Below, one piece after another: positions 37,388 through 49,944 of a DNA stretch of 64,000 nt; position 1 is the stretch's first letter, and each line of letters opens with the position of its first letter. The DNA is from Larix kaempferi. Taxonomy: Eukaryota > Streptophyta > Pinopsida > Pinales > Pinaceae. Both the position numbers and the translations under genes were made by a program. Below the pieces are notes generated by a model, which worked only from the letters and a program-made list of their open reading frames with translations, had not been told where the DNA came from and ran no database searches. The stretch covers positions 4,074,001 through 4,138,000 of the forward strand of contig BSBM01000592.1 of NCBI GenBank assembly GCA_027924585.1, read 5' to 3'.

Positions 37388-38215
37388 ATGAAAGTTGCAC
37401 CTTATACTTTAATAAATGGATTTTTATATAAACTTGGAGTCAATGATGTACTAAGGCGATACGTACTTGAGCATGAGGGCCAATATATCATTAATGAAGC
37501 TCATAGTGGACCTGCTGGAGGGCACTATCATGCTGACATGACTGTGCGAAAAAACCTTCAGTCTGGCTTATGGTGGCCCACATTGCATAAAGATTGCAGA
37601 AATCAACTAAATAAATGCAACAAATGCCAAAGACTAGGTCAACCACTACCAAAAAATGAAGTCCCATTAAAACCTTTCAATCCTAGTCTAACATTTGAAA
37701 CATGGGAAATTGACTTCATTGGACCATTTCCAGTACCTAGCCGATGAACGTGAGCTAGATACATTATCACCAGATTTTAATATGTTACTAAATGGGCGGA
37801 AGCTGAAGCTGTCGAAGCATGTTCTAGTGAAGTAGCTGTAAAGTTCATATATGAGAATATCGTCACAAGGTTTGGTTTCCCCCTCACACTTATCAATGAT
37901 AGAGGGACACACTTTATTAATAAGACGACATCGGCACTACTAAATGAATTCATGATTGATCACCAGAAGAGTTATTTGTATCATCCATAATTGAATGGAG
38001 CGATCGAAGCATTTAATAAGACATTAAATAGGTTTAACGCAACTCTGTAGTACTGAGAAAGATGATTGGGATGATATGATACCAGCTATTTTATGGGCAT
38101 ACAAGACAACATATAAATGATTGACCATCAAGATGCCATTCGAACTAGTCTACTGGAAAGAAGTAGTCGTTCCACTACACTTCAAGTAGCAGGAACCACT
38201 TATTGTAGATATACT
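37388..38215 (+). pseudogene. Ty3/gypsy integrase relic 3: zinc-binding domain and core
   Basis: The first 120 codons are open and hold the zinc-binding HHCC domain: EAHSGPAGGHYHADMT, LWWPTLHKDCRNQLNKCNKC, then FETWEIDFIGPFPVP at the core start. After a stop near 37745 the frame continues with VTKWAEAEAVEACS, FIYENIVTRFGFP, INDRGTHFIN and GAIEAFNKTLN. The first catalytic Asp is lost (a stop replaces the usual IDY); the second Asp and the Glu remain. It is on the opposite strand to relics 1 and 2 and of a similar subtype to relic 1. Confidence 0.88.
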
Positions 38216-38283
38216 TCACTTGGACATTGTTAAAGCTACAAAAAATAGACAAGTCAACCTATCCAAGTGTTGGTTTACTATGG

Positions 38284-39459
38284 GATGACCTAGGTTCGAT
38301 GAAGTTCTATCGTAGGCCCAACAAAATCCCCTTCACTGGCTCTTTCGTCATCAACATTCGAACAGGTTGAAGTCTCACCTGAAGCGAAGATGGGTGGTTA
38401 CAAAATCAGGTTTCCATAACCTTGGCGACGCACGGTTGTGTTATGTGAGCTTGTAATGTACTCCTTGCTTAAAATATACTTAACATAATAATAACGACAT
38501 GTAACTGTGCACTTCGCAGTTATCAACAACCTACAGACTCTGCTTAATCATTGTTATCGTTACTCCTATAACTACGCATTCATCATACTCAACATAACTT
38601 CGCAACATTCATACATGTGTGTTCCGCTTACTTAACATAACATTCTCATTCACATATATGAAAGCAAATAAATACGTATAATCATAACATGAACACAAAA
38701 TATATCATAGATTCACACACATACTCAAGGATTTACGTGGTTCACCCCCAAGATGGGAGCTACGTCCACGGAAACTGTTATTATAATATTTGGAAGGGGT
38801 AATAGTTCCAGTTTGCGCACTCAACCACAGAGTCTTTTCTATAATAGTTCTTTGCGCACTCAGCTTCTGAGTCTTTTCCTCTCTTAGATCTCTCTCAGTC
38901 TAGATCTAACTCTATCTCATATGTTCTATCTAAAATATCTCTCTCTAACCCTTCCTTGTACAAACTTTCCATTTATATAGATGTTCCCGAAGGTCATATA
39001 TTACAATAGCTATGGGCCAACCCCCACAGTAACCTAAAACCCAAAATGGCATGGTTCTCTTGTTGACCATGCTTTTCCTTAACTTCGCTGGAGTTCTGCT
39101 GTACTTTTGCGTCGCTTCTTCTGACTCTAATGCTTCGTTTGACAGTCGCACCTCTGAGCACACGGTTATGACTCTACAGTGGCACGTCGTTTGTACCATT
39201 CCGCTTCTTTACTCTTCGCTTCTGTATCTGACAATTAGTCGATTCATCCATAACTCCTCCAACTACCTCTGGTCATCCTTAGTACTTCGTCTTTACTAAG
39301 GGGACATGTCCTTTCTTGTCAAATTCACTTCGCTCAATACTCTCCTCCTGGGAATTGCGGAGTTGTTTTCCCAAAACTGGTCGATGTTAGGCCTCTCCTA
39401 ACTGTGCTTTTTTCATCAAAACTTCCGGCACTTGGGATGTGCCCAACAGGCCCCTAACA
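38284..39459 (-). repeat. 3' LTR of the ORF-X element (copy 2)
   Basis: On the - strand it begins TGTTAGGGGCC at 39459, just after GGGGACAAACCACAATTAAG, a position and motif typical of the pre-LTR region. It is related to the LTR at 30.1-31.3 kb. The lower end is taken where similarity to copy 1 stops. Confidence 0.6.
38971..38979 (-). promoter_or_regulatory. LTR TATA box
   Basis: TATATAAAT on the - strand, aligned with the box of copy 1. Confidence 0.5.
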
Positions 39460-39486
39460 CTTAATTGTGGTTTGTCCCCGAGCCAC

Positions 39487-39491
39487 TTTCA
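39487..39491. other. Target site duplication of copia, left
   Basis: TTTCA here equals TTTCA at 58898-58902, a perfect 5 bp duplication around the copia LTRs. Confidence 0.92.
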
Positions 39492-40085
39492 TGTTAGTTT
39501 TTTCATCATTTAATTCAATATGATCTAGGATCTTAACTGAGAGAACAACATGTACAACATATCAACCACAAGAGACAAGAGACACAAAGCATTTCACCGG
39601 GGAAAACCAAGAAAGTGAAAAACCCCGTAACTTCCTCCGAGATAGAATAAGCACCAATAGAAAGATCACCAATATGAAACCCCAAAAGATAGATGTCTTC
39701 AGCAGCTACTCCTGCTCCACTTGTGTGCACTCCTCTCTCTCAACTATGCGAGTTGGATGAGTGAGTGAATGAGCAAATAGAGTTGTGCAACCACTCTATT
39801 TATACTTTAACTTGACCTGCCTTTTACCCTAACTGGGTCGACCCCTTAGGGGAGTCTAATAACCCTTCCACTTAACTCATACTAGGCCGACCCCTCTAAG
39901 GTGGTCTAATAACCCATCAAATACAAGTTACGACACTTACAATATAACTTGTGACACTTGCAAATACAAATGATGACACTTCCAATCGGAGGAATAATAC
40001 ATCTCCATTGGGGATACAATAAAGTACAAATGTAAAACATATAATATACAAGTGAATACATTCCGAAGTTACAAATACATCAACA
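39492..40085 (-). repeat. Copia 3' LTR
   Basis: 594 bp, matching 58304-58897 with scattered substitutions. On the - strand AAGAGGGAG (40096-40087) is the purine tract directly before it. Confidence 0.93.
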
Positions 40086-40377
40086 CTCCCTCTTAACTAG
40101 GAAGGTATTCTCTTGACACAGGTCATCAATACATATAGGAACAAGTCTTCAATACTGGAGTTGGATCATCATCATTGGATCACAGAGCATCATTGTCACT
40201 GCTGCTGTACTCATCATCTCGATCACTGGTGCTATCTCTCAATTCTTATCGTCATAGGAAGTTCTACAGAGCCAACCCTTTTTCATGTTGGATGTAGACC
40301 TAGCCTCCATGTAGGTCTTCATCATCTCTACGAGTAGCCCATCTGGTGGAATCTCAGGACTGATTATGTGCATCTGC

Positions 40378-40890
40378 AAAACCTGAAAAGAGCATCTCAG
40401 GAATGATTACAAGCTTACTGCTCAACCTATAAGATCTACCAGGAATGATTACATGCGACCAAGCAAAACCTCGAAAGAGCATCCCATGACTGATTACGAG
40501 CTTCTTGCTCAACCTATAGGATCTCCCAAGACTTATTACATTGGAATAAGCAAAACCTCAAAAGAGCATCCCAGGATTGATTACGAGCTTCCTAGTCAAC
40601 CTATAGGATCTCCCAGGGAGCGATTATATGCTATTAGGAAAAACCTCGAAAGAGAATCCCAGGACTAATTATGAGCTTCATTCTCAACCTATAGGATCTC
40701 TCAGGGAGTGATTACATGGCACTGCACAACCTGCAACATATCCACTGTATCGTCCAGATACTCATGATCATACTGATCATCCTCGCACCGAGCATCATGC
40801 GGATGCTCATGATCATACTGACCATCATCATACAGAACATCATACGGATGTTCATAACAGAGCATCATCCAGATGCTCATCACACAACAC
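40378..40890. repeat. Two tandem arrays in the copia 3' region
   Basis: Four units of roughly 95-100 bp (AACCTATAGGATCTCCC core) span about 40378-40716. A second array of about 50 bp units (GCATCATRCGGATG..CATGATCATACTGA) spans 40745-40890. Both lie between RNase H and the LTR. Confidence 0.8.
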
Positions 40891-40959
40891 TTACATACAC
40901 AGCCATGGGGAGGACCCTCCTACCACCATGCTTGGAAGGGCTCCTGCATCTGTGTCCCA

Positions 40960-42433
40960 TCACTTCCTCCTGGAAGTATCTTCAATCTGAAGAACACCAA
41001 GCCTTTCTCTGAAGTACTCGAACTTCACCCTGGCTAGTGGCTTGCTCAACACATCTGCTATCTGCTCGTCCATCCCAACATACAGGAGGTTCACTGCTCC
41101 TCTCTGCACCATATCCCTGATATAGTGATACTTGATCTCGATATGCTTCGAATTTTCATGGAACACCGGGTTCTCAAACAACTTCACACAGCTCTGGTTG
41201 TCACAGAAGATACAAGTAGCATCCAACTGGAGATCAAACAAATCAGACAATAGCTTCCTTAGACATACTGCCTCACAACTAGCCGAACAAGCTGCAACAT
41301 ACTCTACTTCGGCTGTACTCAGTGCTATGCAGGATTGCTTCCTACTAAACCAATATATCACACTTGATCCCATACTGAAGCAGCACCCTGAAGTGCTCTT
41401 CCTATCTACAACACTCTTTGCCCAATCAGAATCAACATAACCCTCAAGGTTAAACTTTTGATTTGCATCATACTTGGGCCCATAATCAATCATACCCTTC
41501 AGGTACCTCAGAATATGCTTTACAACAATCAAGTGAACATGTCTAGGATCCATCAGGAACTGGCTCAAAGTGTTCACAGCAAAGAAAATATTTGGTCTTG
41601 TGTTCGTCAGGTACATCAAGGACCCAATCATCTGACGATACATCATGGCATCAACTGACTCTGATGAAGCATCAATCAATAGCTTTAGGTTCGATGCCAT
41701 AGGTATGGCCATGGCCTTGCAGTCCATCATCTCTACTGCATACTTCTGTTGTCCAAGGAAGATTCCATCTGAACTCTGCCACACCTCCACACCTAGAAAG
41801 TAATGCATCATACCCAAGTCCTTCACCTCGAACTCGGCAGCAAGCTTCCTCTTCATATTAGAAATCAACCCAATATCACCTATCACAAATAGGTCATCTA
41901 CATACAGTAGCAGTATCACTGGATTTCCTTCCTCAACCTTGTAGTAAAGGTTGGAATCTGCTTTAATATTAGTAAATCCCAAACTAGTCAGGAAGCTGTC
42001 TATCCTGCCATACCATGTCCTGGGTGCTTGTTTCAAACCGTACAAGGCTTTCTTTAATTTGCACACATGTGACTCGCTGTCATGTGTCTCAAATCTGAGT
42101 GGCTGCTCCACATACACTTCCTCTTTGACTACACCATTCAAGAACACTGTCTTGACATCCATCTGGTGTATCTTCGACTTCATCATTGCAGCCAGAGAAA
42201 GTAATGTTTTGATGGAAGTGTATCTGGCTACAGGTGCAAAAGTTTCTTCATAATCTATCCCTTCTTTGGGAGAAGTCACGAGCCACAAATCTTGCCTTGT
42301 ATTTCTCTATGGTACCATCTGCAGCATGCTTGATCTTGTAGATCCACTTGGAAGTCACAACAGACTTCCCTTCTGGTCTTGGGACCGCATCCCAGACATC
42401 ATTCTTCATGATCGACTGGTACTCCTCAATCAT
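40960..42433 (-). pseudogene. Copia reverse transcriptase and RNase H
   Basis: The RT start, MIEEYQSIMKNDVWDAVPRP and [20 protein letters not shown], is in one frame (42433-42248). The rest continues in another with 442 open codons, so a single indel near 42270 breaks it. Later motifs are [49 protein letters not shown] and the active site LLLYVDDLF, intact. RNase H follows with [30 protein letters not shown] and [14 protein letters not shown], ending [17 protein letters not shown]. About six residues seem deleted before MDCKAMAIP. Apart from the shift and this gap the domains look recent. Confidence 0.95.
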
Positions 42434-43100
42434 GGAATCCTTCTATTACTGCATCCCTGATCCTGGGAACTTCAGATTCTTCAATATCTTCAATAGGTAG
42501 TTTTCTTGAACTTCGTCGCTAGAACAAATGTCGTTGTTTTCGTAGGTGATTGTACACGATCTTTCCTACAAGTCAAATTCAATTGCATGATTAGAAAATT
42601 CTCATAGTTTTCAGAACAAAATATTACACATAAGAACATATGTCATACAGTCATGCAATTATCTTAGCCAATACTTCAATACAACATTTATCCATATCAT
42701 GTAACTTTCTAGATGCCTTCCATCTCTACTAGAACATTGTTAAGAGTGTGCACTACTCCCAACATGTCAGCAAAGAGGTTTCAATCTAGATAAGTAGCAA
42801 TGGAGTGTTGTATAGTACCATAGGCCACTTACCCATTACTATATTAGTAGTATCTTGTTCATTAATGCAACTTTTCTAAAATGCATAATATACATCCTAA
42901 ATCTAGGAACATAAGTATGTACATGACTGAACATCATTTAAGTAATCATATATACAAGAAATGACAATTCAAATACTTATCTTTGTTTGGTTGTTGGGTG
43001 GACTCCCTCTCAATCTTTGCTTCCTGGCAGGAACTACTGGATTCTCTAATAGTGTGCACCTTAACCAATGTTGAAAATGGATGAGAGTTTCTTCCATAGA
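42434..43100 (-). other. Deleted protease-integrase region of copia
   Basis: Only about 700 bases separate the gag knuckle from RT, where copia normally has protease and integrase (about 2 kb). No HHCC or D,D,E block is found. An acidic linker just before RT is recognisable near 42480-42530. Confidence 0.75.
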
Positions 43101-43506
43101 TTATTTGTCTTCCAGAGTCCAACTCTGTAGTAGCTTCTTCTTCATTACAATACATATTCTTCATCACTTGAAGAATATTCATTGTCTTCTCTGGTTCTCT
43201 TCCTTGGAGGTTCATCATCCTCTGCAGTGTGAGCATTATGTCTTTTCTTGTTTCTCTTCTTCTGATGGGAGCTGCTTTTGTTCTTGGGACAATATCTGGA
43301 ATGGTGTCCCTTCTCATCACAAGTATAACATTGAATGCGAGAAGTATCTTTCTTGGATCCTCCAAGGTTCTCCCTCTGATTCTGGTGGTGCTGTTTATCC
43401 TTCTTGTGATGATGATGCTCCCTCTTGTTGTTATTCTTCCTGGTGTGTACTGTGATAGCCTGGTATTCATTATCCATCTTTTCTTCTCGAGCTACAGGTC
43501 TAGCTT
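43100..43506 (-). pseudogene. Copia gag, C-terminal half with zinc knuckle
   Basis: The frame starts with ARPVAREEKMDNEYQAITVH, a basic, His/Lys-rich stretch, then the knuckle CYTCDEKGHHSRYC and a charged tail ending SSSDEEYVL. The N-terminal half lies at 56532-57066 beyond the nested element. The two parts meet at the CTTCT duplication. Confidence 0.88.
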
Positions 43507-43511
43507 CTTCT
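43507..43511. other. Target site duplication of Ogre-like element, left
   Basis: CTTCT here equals CTTCT at 56527-56531, a perfect 5 bp duplication. Confidence 0.93.
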
Positions 43512-44219
43512 TGTTAACACCCAAAAAGTGCTCACTACCTCATTCCCTTATTCACATAACCCATTTGTCCACTTTTCCACCATTTGAGCCCCTAAAGCCA
43601 TCAAAGGTCACCAAAAAGACCATAATACCCCTTTTCCCCCTCAAAATATGTATTTTTTCCTAAAAAAAACCCTCAAAAAGGGTCCAAAATTCCCCCAAAA
43701 TATTAAAAGGGAATAAAAATATTCAAAATATTCAAAAAAGGAAAAAAAGGAAAAAAGAGACCTAAACCATGTTGGTTAATACCATTGGTTTCCTCAAAAC
43801 CATAATGGTATTCCCCATCACCAAAAACTATAAAAATGTGATAGGGGCTCCTCACTTTTCATCCACATTTCATCCTATCCTTATGCTGCCAAATTCCTTT
43901 TGAGAGCCATTGCCTCCCATTTCGAGTTTGAAGATCCCCATTGAAGCTTTGGAGAAGAAGAGACCATTGGAAATTGGAGCTTCTCAACCTTGGAGTTGCT
44001 CAACACCCATCATCCTCACCACTTGAGGTAATACAAAAACAAATTCTTTTGAATCTCTTGTCTTATTTGCTTATTGTTAGCAATCTAGTTCATTATTTCC
44101 ATTACATATGTTAATGTTAGATTAGATTAAGTTTATTGTTATTTGCTTTTCATTCGAGACTGCTATTACAAGTTAATAGGTGCATCCTTGCACATGCTTG
44201 GTTGAAAAACCAAGCAACA
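43512..44219 (+). repeat. Ogre-like 5' LTR
   Basis: 708 bp, TG..CA, nearly the same as 55821-56526. Contains ACTATAAAAATGTGATAGGG near 43830, a possible TATA box. Confidence 0.95.
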
Positions 44220-44224
44220 GTTTT

Positions 44225-44239
44225 TGGCGACTCCACTGG
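44225..44239 (+). other. Primer binding site, probably tRNA-Arg type
   Basis: TGGCGACTCCACTGG starts five bases after the LTR. I match it to the Ogre-type primer site from general knowledge; the tRNA should be confirmed. Confidence 0.7.
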
Positions 44240-44446
44240 TATTCAAATTTTTGAATCTTAAATTTTAGCTTTATATCTTCGTTTTTTACTAGTTTTTACC
44301 ATTCCAATTTACAGATCTGCCATACTAGACAGCATATCCATTGCTTCCCTGGCCTTTGGCCCTTTCTGTAGCCTTTAACAGCCCAAAATTTCACTTTTCG
44401 GTTTCGTATCCGGCGACCATTTTTTTCGTTTTCACATCGCGTCTTT

Positions 44447-44700
44447 TTGCCCGACAGTCGCGTGGATCATCGCGAACTCACGACCTTTTTCCGTGCTGAT
44501 CATCGCGACCTCGCGGCCTTTTTCCGCGCTGATCATCGCGGCTTCGCGGCTTTTTTCCGCGCTGATCATCGCAGCTTCGTGGATTTTTTCCGTGCTGCAC
44601 ATCGCGGCTTCGCGGCCTTTTTCCGTGCTGCACATCGCGGCTTCGCGGCCTTTTTCCGCGCTGCACATCGCGGCTTTTTCCCACAAACCCACGATGCCGC
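44447..44700 (+). repeat. 33 bp tandem array, seven units, in-frame
   Basis: GATCATCGCG or GCACATCGCG starts recur at 44465, 44498, 44531, 44564, 44597, 44630 and 44663, exactly 33 bases apart. The + strand frame is open for 103 codons (44447-44758) and gives an 11-residue repeat, xDHRGFAAFFR. The opposite strand is open too (REAAMCSTEKG type repeats). Whether either strand is translated is unknown. The array lies in the leader, where Ogre elements often have an extra ORF. Confidence 0.85.
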
Positions 44701-44759
44701 TGTTTTTCGCTCGGCCCAATTTTTAGAAAAATTTCTGCTGCATTTTTTGCCCATTTAGC

Positions 44760-46180
44760 CTCTTTCGTCCAGCATTATTTTTTCTGCAATTTTTTCCAGC
44801 ATTCTGTTTTAATTATTGCAGCAATAGTAAATCATTTTCTATTACATATGCTCAATTAAAATCGTTTTAAAAATTTTCAACTAGTGAAAGAAAGGTTTTT
44901 TAGCACTTTGTTTAGATCATAGATTTCACTTCTTTGCAAATTTCGAACCATATTTCCGATTTGCTCAATAGTTTTGCCCAAGCAAGCACTTAGAAATCCA
45001 TTTATTTCTAGCATTTTTTACCATATTTTCTTTCCTTTAAAAAATTGTTTCAAAACTCCATAGTTTTCGAATTATTTTTGTTAAAGCATTTACATTTCAG
45101 AAAAAGCCTTTTATTGTTTGCAAATTGAAATTGTCTTGTTTTTAATTTGTAATCAATCGCCCAAGTGAGGCAATTTCTTTTTTCAGTTAAATAATCACAC
45201 TTGCACCCAATCTTCCACATTTTTAATTAACTGAGCCTTAAAATCTGCCTAAACTCAACAAACACTTTAACCCCACTTGGGGAGCACTTAAAGAATCTTG
45301 TAGCTAGGTAGGATTGGGGAGATAGGTGTTCCAATAACACCCCTCAATTATTTACATCTGAGACATAGTGTTTTGACTTATAGGGTCCCAAAAATCCCTT
45401 ATTATTTGTTGACACGGTTATACACCAATTTATCGGGAAGGCCTCTCCCTTAGGAGGGTTGAAGTAGCCAGACTGGTTCCAAAAGCCTGAGTGGAATACC
45501 GCTATCCATTCAGTAACCGAAGGATACCTTTCTTAGTTCTCAGTGTACCACCCGTATGGGAGTACAGCGACGATAGAACCAAACTGCAGATTCACCCAAC
45601 CGAACGTGTCATGAATGGGGTATCTTAGTGACCAATTTTTAGGATTGTCTACCTGGTGTCCCTCCCGGTAAGGGGATATCTAGCCTTTGATTCCACTACT
45701 CATATTGTCTGACTTGGATTCATCACCTTGCAGAGGATATGTTTCGTTGAGTCATAATACCATTTTTAGTTAGGCATTTGCATGCTCTGCTACCCCCCTT
45801 GGTCTAGTAAGCACCACTTTTTTCTAGGAGCCACTTGATTTTTGGTATTCTGACTACTTTTATTGATTCCTCCACTTACTATAGCACAACTATTATAGTA
45901 AGTGATTTTGAGGTTGGTTGTTGGCCTAAGAGCCATTGTTTTTTCACACTCCCCTCCTGCACACATTGTTGCATTAGGGTCTTGAGTTTTTTTTTTTAAT
46001 CTCACCACCATCCATTGGTATTTCTAGACATCTCTCACCATTGAGAACTTAAGACGATCCCGCCGTTTTTAGGGTGAACCCCCTCAGTTCGGTACACTTG
46101 ACTCTACATGTCATAGACGTAGAGCGTTATCCCTTGACTCCACACGTCATCGACATAGAACCCAGTCATCCGATTTTGAC
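44760..46180 (+). other. Untranslated leader of the Ogre-like element
   Basis: AT-rich at first, then more balanced from 45250. No long ORF and no motif are seen. Long leaders before gag are usual in Ogre-type elements. Confidence 0.6.
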
Positions 46181-46189
46181 ACGCCTCAT

Positions 46190-48070
46190 TTTACATCTGA
46201 TTCTGAGGCTGAATCTGAACACCCTACCGAGACATCACCAACCAACCCCATGGCTGGATCACAATTTGACCCCCTTTTCACCAGTGCTGTTGGAGCTACA
46301 TCAACAAACCCCGCTACTACCATGACAACCACGGTAGCCACAGGCCCCTTAGGCATGCCTAATATGGGGGACACACCCGCTTTAGGCATGCCCAACACAG
46401 GACCAACACCTACATTAGGTATGCCCAACATGGGAGTCACCCCCTCCGTCATCGCCACTACCCAGATCCTAGGGATTACTGGAACCATTCCTAACACATC
46501 TGCAACCCATGTTGCACTTGGGAGCGCAGGTCGGTCCCACACCACATCGGCTGGAGGACACATCCCTTTCACACCTAACATATCCTTAGGGGGAACTGGA
46601 CTAATCCATAATGCTACCATTAGCAATTATGCCCCAGTGACCATGCCACACCCATCTTCCAGTCTGCCATACATGGCTAGTCTAAACTTACCAGACCTGG
46701 AAAGGTTAACTAATGACCCTATTAGACACGACCCTATGTGGCCCCCCATGCCCACAAAGCTTCCCTCAGATATCCTAAAATTTGAAGGAAAAGCTGGGGA
46801 AGATCCCCAAAACCATATCATGTCGTTTCACCTATGGTGTTCCTCAAACTCCATAGTAGATGATTCTATTAGATTGAGACTTTTAGAAAGAACTTTCACT
46901 GGCTCTGCAACCAAATGGTACATTGAGAAACCACATGGGACTCACAACAAATTTACATCCCTCGCCTCAACTTTCCTCCAGTTTTTTCAACTACCTGTAC
47001 GCTATGATGCAGGAGTGGAAATACTTTTGTCTTGCAGATAGAACACCACTACACACATCACCGATCATATCCATGAGTGGCATAAGCGCTGTAGCCTCTG
47101 CAAGATAAAGATTGACGACCGTATCTTTTTGTATTGGTTCCTCAAATCACTCCTCCCCCTCATAGCCAAAGATGTAGCTTCTGAACGACCCCAGTCAGAA
47201 GAAGAAGCCATCTTAAAAGCTCAGCAGTTCGACTTCATATATGCCCAGTCTGGATATCTATACACCATTTTACTTGACGCCTTGCGCGGCGATCCATCCC
47301 GGACTAACACGCTGGGGGAATCCCATGCCGTCGACGGTATTATCGGCCAGGTTATGGTGCAAAACAAACCTTTTACCATGATGAGTACAAATAATGCCCT
47401 AGACCTTTCTAGGGCTACATCTCATTCTGGAGCTACAAATTCGTATGCTCCAGCAATACACACCCACCATACTCATGGACCCTCATGTCCACCACACTAT
47501 TACGGGAAAGCACCATCAGCTTATGTACCATCTCCATATTATAACCAGGTGGCCCACTAGACTCCAGTTCAGCCACAAGCCCAAGCGGCTTACTATCGTC
47601 AACAGACAGCACCTCTTGCTCCAACACTTCCAGCAGCTCAAGGTTACCCACAACCACAACAAACACCAGGTCCACCTCATAACCCTCCTGCTTACTACCC
47701 ACCGCAACCTGCTCCAGAGCCTGCACGACCTCAAAACCCACCTACTACCCAAGGGCATGTCTACGCACAGCAAAACCAACATCCAAACCAGAACAACCAG
47801 CGTAACCAAGGAGGTCAACAAAACCGTGGAAACAACCAGCAACACAACCAAGGTGGACCACCACCTAATCCCCCAAATAATAATAACGCTGCTCCCCCCA
47901 ACCAAAACCTTGACCGTCCACCAAAACAAGCCAAAAATAATAACTTGAGAACAAACCATCCATGTTCCATATGTGGAGTCTACGGCCATTACACACATAA
48001 TTGTCCCCATTTAGATCGAGCGTGTCAACTCTGGACCGACAACACCCAACAACAAGTACATGCTGCATAG
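46190..48070 (+). pseudogene. Ogre-like gag with zinc knuckle
   Basis: The frame is open before the ATG at 46250, with an acidic SDSEAESEHPTETSP stretch, so the true start is probably upstream. A repeat of GMPN(M/T)G motifs follows at 46350-46440. The capsid region reads LPSDILKFEGKAGEDPQNHI, FHLWCSSNSI and TGSATKWYIE. At about 47040 the frame shifts and continues with ITDHIHEWHKR, DRIFLYWFLKSLLPLIAKDV and a long Pro/Gln/Asn-rich tail. It ends with the knuckle CSICGVYGHYTHNC near 47970. Stops lie near 47558 and 48068. It would coat the element's RNA. Confidence 0.85.
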
Positions 48071-48237
48071 CCAGCACTTCCTCCTCAGCAACAACCCATG
48101 ATATTGCAAAATCCCTTACCAAACCAGGCACGGTAAACACTTGTCCAAATAATCCCCCTCAAGGATCCACTGCAACACAGCAGCAAATTACTTACGCGAC
48201 AGTTGACTACTAGCATACAGAGTCCAACACTCACCAT

Positions 48238-49167
48238 TTGCTAATGATGTCATCAAATGATGTCCATCTTCAAACCCGTCATAATCAATATGGCTCCGCC
48301 CCTAAGACCACACCTACCGACCCATCTCTGAGTACCCTCCCAACCGACCAACCTCTCCGCATACCCAATGTACCCATAGACGAAGGTCCCAAAGCACCTC
48401 ATTTCCCTTTGAGGCGAATTAACAATAACCCCAACGCTCGTGCAGCTTCCAACTATAACATTGTAGAAGACTTAGCCCAGTCCCCTGCCGCTATGTCCGC
48501 TCTTGAAATCTTAAAAAATTGTCCTGCACAGAGAAAATTGTTGTTATCTACCATTGGTGCCATAGATCTTAACGACTCTAACATGATGGCTTTCGACTTA
48601 GAACAAGCTGAACCTCACCTGCCTTCATCTCTAGCTTTTCAAGTTTCCGTCTCCATTTGCAACCTCGTCGTTCATCGATGCATAATCGATGAATGGGCCT
48701 CTACCTGCGTCATGTCGACTTTCGTATGGAAAAAACTTGGATCCCCAACGCTACAACCGTAAACTACCACATTACGAGCTTACGATGGCCATGCAGCTCA
48801 ACCTCAAGGTTTGTTAGTGAACGTACCCATATAGCTGGGGGGAAAACTGGTTCTCATAGATATAGAGGTCATTAACGCCCAACTTGATTACAATCTCCTT
48901 CTCAAACGAAGTTACATGTATAAAATGAAAGTTGTCACTTCTTCAGTTTTCCGCCTCATGATGTTCCCCCATGAAGGATGTGTAGTCAAAATTGACCAGA
49001 TTACATACTATGATCCCAATTCCCCCGCAGCGCCCGAGAATGTTCTTCCCATGATAGAACAACCCGTTCTCAGTGCTCCGACATCATTTGTCTCATCAGT
49101 CGGCCCCGGAATATATTTAGATACTCCCATGACCAGCACATTCCCATCCATCCCACCCCCTCTCTAG
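48238..49167 (+). pseudogene. Ogre-like protease
   Basis: A leader, NYNIVEDLAQSPAAMSALEI, precedes the catalytic block RCIIDEWASTCVMSTFVWKK; Tat-type proteases often show DEGAST here, so Gly is Trp. After stops at 48760 and 48832 the same frame gives RAYDGHAAQPQGLLVNVPI, LDYNLLLKRSYMYKMKV and FRLMMFPHEGCVVKIDQITY, the C-terminal blocks. It is in phase with the knuckle module downstream. Confidence 0.8.
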
Positions 49168-49245
49168 GTAACTGAAGTATCCTATTTATGCACCCTCTCG
49201 CAAAATGAACAACAACAGACTAAGCCAATACCATTACCACCCACC

Positions 49246-49944
49246 ATGCCTAGTCATATTGGAATGACACTGATTCACACTATCCCCTTCTTGTTTCCAT
49301 TTTTAGGAGTTGTCAGCACGCCAGTTATGGCTACACTCAACCTTCCAGGTTTAACATTAGGGTTACCGGTATGGTACTTACCTGCACCAACCCCCCCGCC
49401 GACTCCGACCATTGTTTTACAACCGGTACAACCCATGAATATGTCGAATCATCCACCACCCGGTATACCCAACCCCCAAAACCGTCCCCCACCTGCTGTT
49501 TCGATTCAACAAAATCGATCAACTCCAATAGGGGGCACTACATCGACATCTGGTTATGTCCCCCCTCAGTCCCGCCACACTGGGGGCAGAGGTCCACCAA
49601 CCTACAACACTGCACCTATAACTCGCACCCCCCCAGTGACTCCCAAATTGGCTAAAAATCCCCCAACTTGCGTACTCCCTAAGTGCTCCTTGTGCGACGA
49701 TATAGGCCACGCTACCCATCTATGTCCACAACTACCAGCACTTCAAGAACACATGAACGTGTTGGATGATGACACTAGTGTTCCAGTTGTCAAACTAGAA
49801 CTCCCCCCTCAACCTCGCGATAAATCATTGCGCACAAACCACCCTTGTGCAATATGCGGAATCTACAGCCATTATTCACATCACTGCCCCGATCCCCCAG
49901 TTTACAGAGCAGCACTATACGAGATGAATAATGCTGACCTATAG
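49246..49944 (+). pseudogene. Proline-rich module with two more zinc knuckles
   Basis: The ORF of 232 codons lies between protease and RT. It is Pro/Thr-rich, then has CSLCDDIGHATHLC and CAICGIYSHYSHHC. The second copies the gag knuckle CSICGVYGHYTHNC. It shares the protease frame. A nucleocapsid-like unit after the protease is not the usual order; it may be a duplicated gag tail. Confidence 0.75.

Noticed and set aside
44447-44700. Regular repeats that could be mistaken for a CRISPR array
   Set aside because: Units are directly adjacent with no unique spacers, in a plant retrotransposon.
46186-46626. Open frame of 146 codons on the - strand over gag
   Set aside because: It mirrors the low-complexity GMPN repeat region of gag and has no motif of its own.
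47516-48010. Long frames on both strands across the gag Pro/Gln/Asn-rich tail
   Set aside because: Biased composition keeps several frames open; only the frame with the zinc knuckle is supported.
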